Source of the DNA: Bacteroidales bacterium UBA1736
Lineage (GTDB): Bacteria > Bacteroidota > Bacteroidia > Bacteroidales > UBA932
NCBI GenBank assembly: GCA_002315825.1
Contig: DCIC01000043.1
Location: 27,093 to 41,628, forward strand
Reading direction: 5' to 3'
Length of the DNA stretch: 14,536 nt
The position numbers and the translations under genes are program-made. The notes under the pieces are model-generated. The model did not search any database and was not told the origin of the DNA. It was given only the letters and a program-made list of their open reading frames with translations. Every line of letters starts with the position of its first letter. Position 1 is the first letter of the stretch. Below, piece after piece: positions 12,243 through 14,536 of the stretch.

Positions 12243-14536
12243 ATGAGCATTTATAGGAAAGCCGTCAATAATCCGGTGACCACAGCTCTGGTCTTTGTCG
12301 CGTTTATGATTTTCGGAATCTTTTCGCTGATGAAGACTTCGATAGCCCAGTTCCCGGATTTTGATGCCAACGTAATTATGGTGATGTCTTCGTATCCGGG
12401 TACAAATGCATCCGATATAGAGACAAATCTTACCAAGGTGCTTGAGAATTCTCTTAATGGAGTTGAAAATCTGAAGCATCTGAATTCAAACTCAAAAGAG
12501 AATACAGCGATTCTTTATCTTGAATTCGAGCAAGGTACGGATATTGACAAGGCTATCAACAATGTCAGGGACAAACTTGATATGGTCAGTTCTGCACTTC
12601 CCGATGGGGCCGGCCAGCCTACGATCTTTAAGTTCAGTATGGACGATATGCCTATTATGGTATTGTCTGCCACTGCCGAGGAGAGTGCTGACGGTCTTGA
12701 AAAGATTCTTGACGATAAACTTACTACATCTCTTGCCCGTGTCTCAGGAGTGGGAACTGTGACGGTCACTGGTGCGCCTACCCGTGAAATCCACGTGTAT
12801 TGCGATCCTAATAAATTGCAGGCCTACGGTTTGAGCGTGAGCACAATATCACAGATTATAGCTACTGAAAACAGGAATGTGCCTTCCGGCAATCTTGATA
12901 TCGGCTCCGAAACATATTCCCTTCGCGTTCAGCAGGAGTTCGGTGATCCCAGTGAGATATTGGATATCTCTCTTGGCTCATATAATGGTAAGGTGGTGTA
13001 CCTCAGGGATGTGGCTACTGTTAGGGATGAGAGCAAAGAAAAGGAGCAGATAACATATACTGACGGGATCCGTTCCGCACGAATCAGTATTCAGAAGCAG
13101 GCAGGAGCCAATACTGTGGATGTAATAGAGAAGGTAAAGGAGCAGTTGACTGTCATTCAGAAGGATTTGCCTTCTGATATCAAGATCTCTACAGTCATTG
13201 ATTCCTCATCGAATATCATCAATACCATCAATTCTCTCAAGGATACGATACTGATCACATTCATAGTGGTGATGCTGGTAGTATTTATCTTCCTCGGGAG
13301 ATGGAGGGCCACATTTATTATCATCCTCTCTATCCCTATTGCCCTTCTGGCGTCTCTTGTTTACCTTTACGCAACGGGGAACACTTTGAACATCATTTCA
13401 ATGTCAGCCCTATCCATTGCAATCGGTATGGTCGTGGATGATGCGATTGTTGTTCTTGAGAATGTTTCCACCCATCTGGAAAGAGGAGAAAAGCCAAAGG
13501 AGGCTGCGGTTCTCGCTACGTCAGAGGTGGGTATCTCTGTAATTGCTTCCACTCTGACAATGCTGTGCGTGTTCCTTCCTCTGACTATGGTCAGTGGAAT
13601 GGCCGGGATATTGTTCAAACAGTTGGGGTGGATTGTCAGCCTGATTATGATAGTATCCACTACTGCGGCTCTTACTCTGGTGCCTATGCTTTGCTCAAGA
13701 TTCCTTAAGGCAGGGCCGAAGACGGGGAAACTTCATGTGGCGATTTTTGGACGGATTGACAAGGTGTTGAATGCCATTTCCGAGGCATATGCCAGACTGA
13801 TCAACTTCAGTGTCAATCATAGGAAGACTGTTATTGTCGGGGCATTCGCTATTTTTGTAATTGTAATTGCTGTCTGTGTCCCCGGATTGAAGACGGAACT
13901 TTTGTCAATGGGAGACAGCGGTCGTTTGTCAGTATCTATTGAACTTCCTGTCGGAACATCACAGGAGGTGACTGGCGATTTTGCCCATAGAATCTACACC
14001 CAGATATGCAATGAGGTTCCAGAGATTCAGATAGGAAGTTTTACTTACGGACAGGCTGATTCGGACAATGCCTTTGCAAATATGATGAGCAATGGTTCGT
14101 ACATTGTCTCTATTGATCTGAATCTGGGAAGTGTGGCTACCAGAGAGCGAGGGTCCGCCGAGATATCGGATGTAATTCGAAACATAATTTCTCAGTATCC
14201 CGAAGTCAGGAAGGCAACTGTATCTGAGGGTATGGGAATGATGGGCGGAGCTTCAAGCGTTGAGATTGAGATATATGGATACGATTTCTCTACGACGGAC
14301 CGCGTGGCGAAGGACCTTCAGGAAAGGATGCTTCAGGATCCTTCGTTCACGGAGGTGACCTTGAGCAGAGATGAGTACGCTCCCGAGTATCAGGTTAAGT
14401 TCGACAGGACAAAATTGGCCCTTAACGGTTTGAACTCAGCTACTGCCGGTGCTGCTTTCAGTGCGGCTATGAGTGGAATAGTGGGCTCGTTCTATAGGGA
14501 GGACGGAGAGGAATACAATATCCGTGTCAGATATGC
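12243..14536 (+). CDS. HAE-1-type RND efflux permease, N-terminal 764 residues
   Basis: The frame starts at ATG 12243, 2 bp after the adaptor gene, and stays open to the window edge: 764 complete codons plus two bases, against about 1000-1050 aa for the family, so the end is cut by the window. TM1 lies at about 12-30 (NPVTTALVFVAFMIFGIFSL), followed by the porter domain (FPDFDANVIMVMSSYPGTNASDIE, LNGVENLKHLNSNSKENTA, about 38-330), TM2-TM6 (about 335-490) and the second porter half from about 540. The TM4 proton-relay pair is present as D399-D400 in IAIGMVVDDAIVVLEN, and GRWRATFIIILSIPIALL (352-369) is the usual TM2-TM3 joint. These are the marks of a proton-driven tripartite exporter (AcrB/HAE-1 type, not the heavy-metal CusA type). 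The TM10 lysine is beyond the window. Substrates cannot be predicted. Confidence 0.95.
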   Translation, partial: MSIYRKAVNNPVTTALVFVAFMIFGIFSLMKTSIAQFPDFDANVIMVMSSYPGTNASDIETNLTKVLENSLNGVENLKHLNSNSKENTAILYLEFEQGTDIDKAINNVRDKLDMVSSALPDGAGQPTIFKFSMDDMPIMVLSATAEESADGLEKILDDKLTTSLARVSGVGTVTVTGAPTREIHVYCDPNKLQAYGLSVSTISQIIATENRNVPSGNLDIGSETYSLRVQQEFGDPSEILDISLGSYNGKVVYLRDVATVRDESKEKEQITYTDGIRSARISIQKQAGANTVDVIEKVKEQLTVIQKDLPSDIKISTVIDSSSNIINTINSLKDTILITFIVVMLVVFIFLGRWRATFIIILSIPIALLASLVYLYATGNTLNIISMSALSIAIGMVVDDAIVVLENVSTHLERGEKPKEAAVLATSEVGISVIASTLTMLCVFLPLTMVSGMAGILFKQLGWIVSLIMIVSTTAALTLVPMLCSRFLKAGPKTGKLHVAIFGRIDKVLNAISEAYARLINFSVNHRKTVIVGAFAIFVIVIAVCVPGLKTELLSMGDSGRLSVSIELPVGTSQEVTGDFAHRIYTQICNEVPEIQIGSFTYGQADSDNAFANMMSNGSYIVSIDLNLGSVATRERGSAEISDVIRNIISQYPEVRKATVSEGMGMMGGASSVEIEIYGYDFSTTDRVAKDLQERMLQDPSFTEVTLSRDEYAPEYQVKFDRTKLALNGLNSATAGAAFSAAMSGIVGSFYREDGEEYNIRVRY

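Noticed and set aside
12520..12762. Plus-strand open frame inside the permease region
   Set aside because: It is in a different frame from the permease frame starting at 12243, which carries all RND motifs without interruption.
1..14536. Search for CRISPR arrays, insertion sequences, tRNA genes, attachment sites, toxin-antitoxin or defence modules
   Set aside because: No spaced repeat array, transposase, terminal inverted repeats, tRNA-like cloverleaf or defence-type domain was seen on either strand; the region reads as housekeeping genes plus an efflux operon.

Overview
The window looks like ordinary core chromosome of a member of Bacteroidota, most likely Bacteroidales. Four things point there: a DUF2723 membrane protein of the Bacteroidota type; a DUF4271 protein next to hemD, rnpA and yidD, instead of the rpmH-rnpA order of many other phyla; start codons without Shine-Dalgarno sequences and with A/T-rich upstream regions; and TAnnTTTG promoter boxes in the divergent intergenic gaps. 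I cannot name the genus from sequence alone. I saw no rRNA, tRNA, CRISPR array, insertion sequence, prophage gene or transfer signature. Coding density is very high; the largest gap is about 130 bp.

Layout, left to right. (1) 1-857, plus strand: the 3' end of lepA (elongation factor 4), then a YbaK-type aminoacyl-tRNA deacylase. (2) 861-3208, minus strand: a tight five-gene run transcribed right to left, made of a SUI1/YciH-like factor, a DUF4271 membrane protein, uroporphyrinogen-III synthase-like HemD, RNase P protein RnpA and the membrane-insertion factor YidD. Its genes overlap or lie within a few bases of each other. (3) 3280-6399, plus: a 1039-aa DUF2723 multi-pass protein, a probable GT-C type glycosyltransferase, followed by a hairpin terminator. 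(4) 6444-7358, minus: an RlmI-like class I SAM methyltransferase. (5) 7448-8701, plus: phosphoglycerate kinase, whose terminator lies inside the 3' end of the converging lgt gene. (6) 8724-9620, minus: prolipoprotein diacylglyceryl transferase Lgt. (7) 9750 to the window end, plus: a tripartite RND efflux operon in the order outer-membrane TolC-like factor, lipoprotein membrane-fusion protein, inner-membrane HAE-1-type RND permease. The permease frame is open to the last base, so its C-terminal part lies outside the window.

Functionally the region mixes translation and RNA processing (LepA, YbaK, SUI1-like, RnpA), envelope biogenesis (YidD, DUF2723 protein, Lgt), tetrapyrrole synthesis (HemD), glycolysis (Pgk) and export (RND pump). 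The pump's fusion protein carries a lipobox, so it would itself be a substrate of Lgt, encoded divergently beside it.

I found no convincing previously undescribed system. The features most worth a second look are regulatory: a shared 13-base element in two divergent promoter gaps that can serve as the -33 box one way and the -7 box the other; a possibly leaderless DUF2723 transcript; a pair of TTTTGCAAAA palindromes exactly 20 bp apart between lgt and the efflux operon; and the pgk terminator written into Lgt's C-terminal codons.
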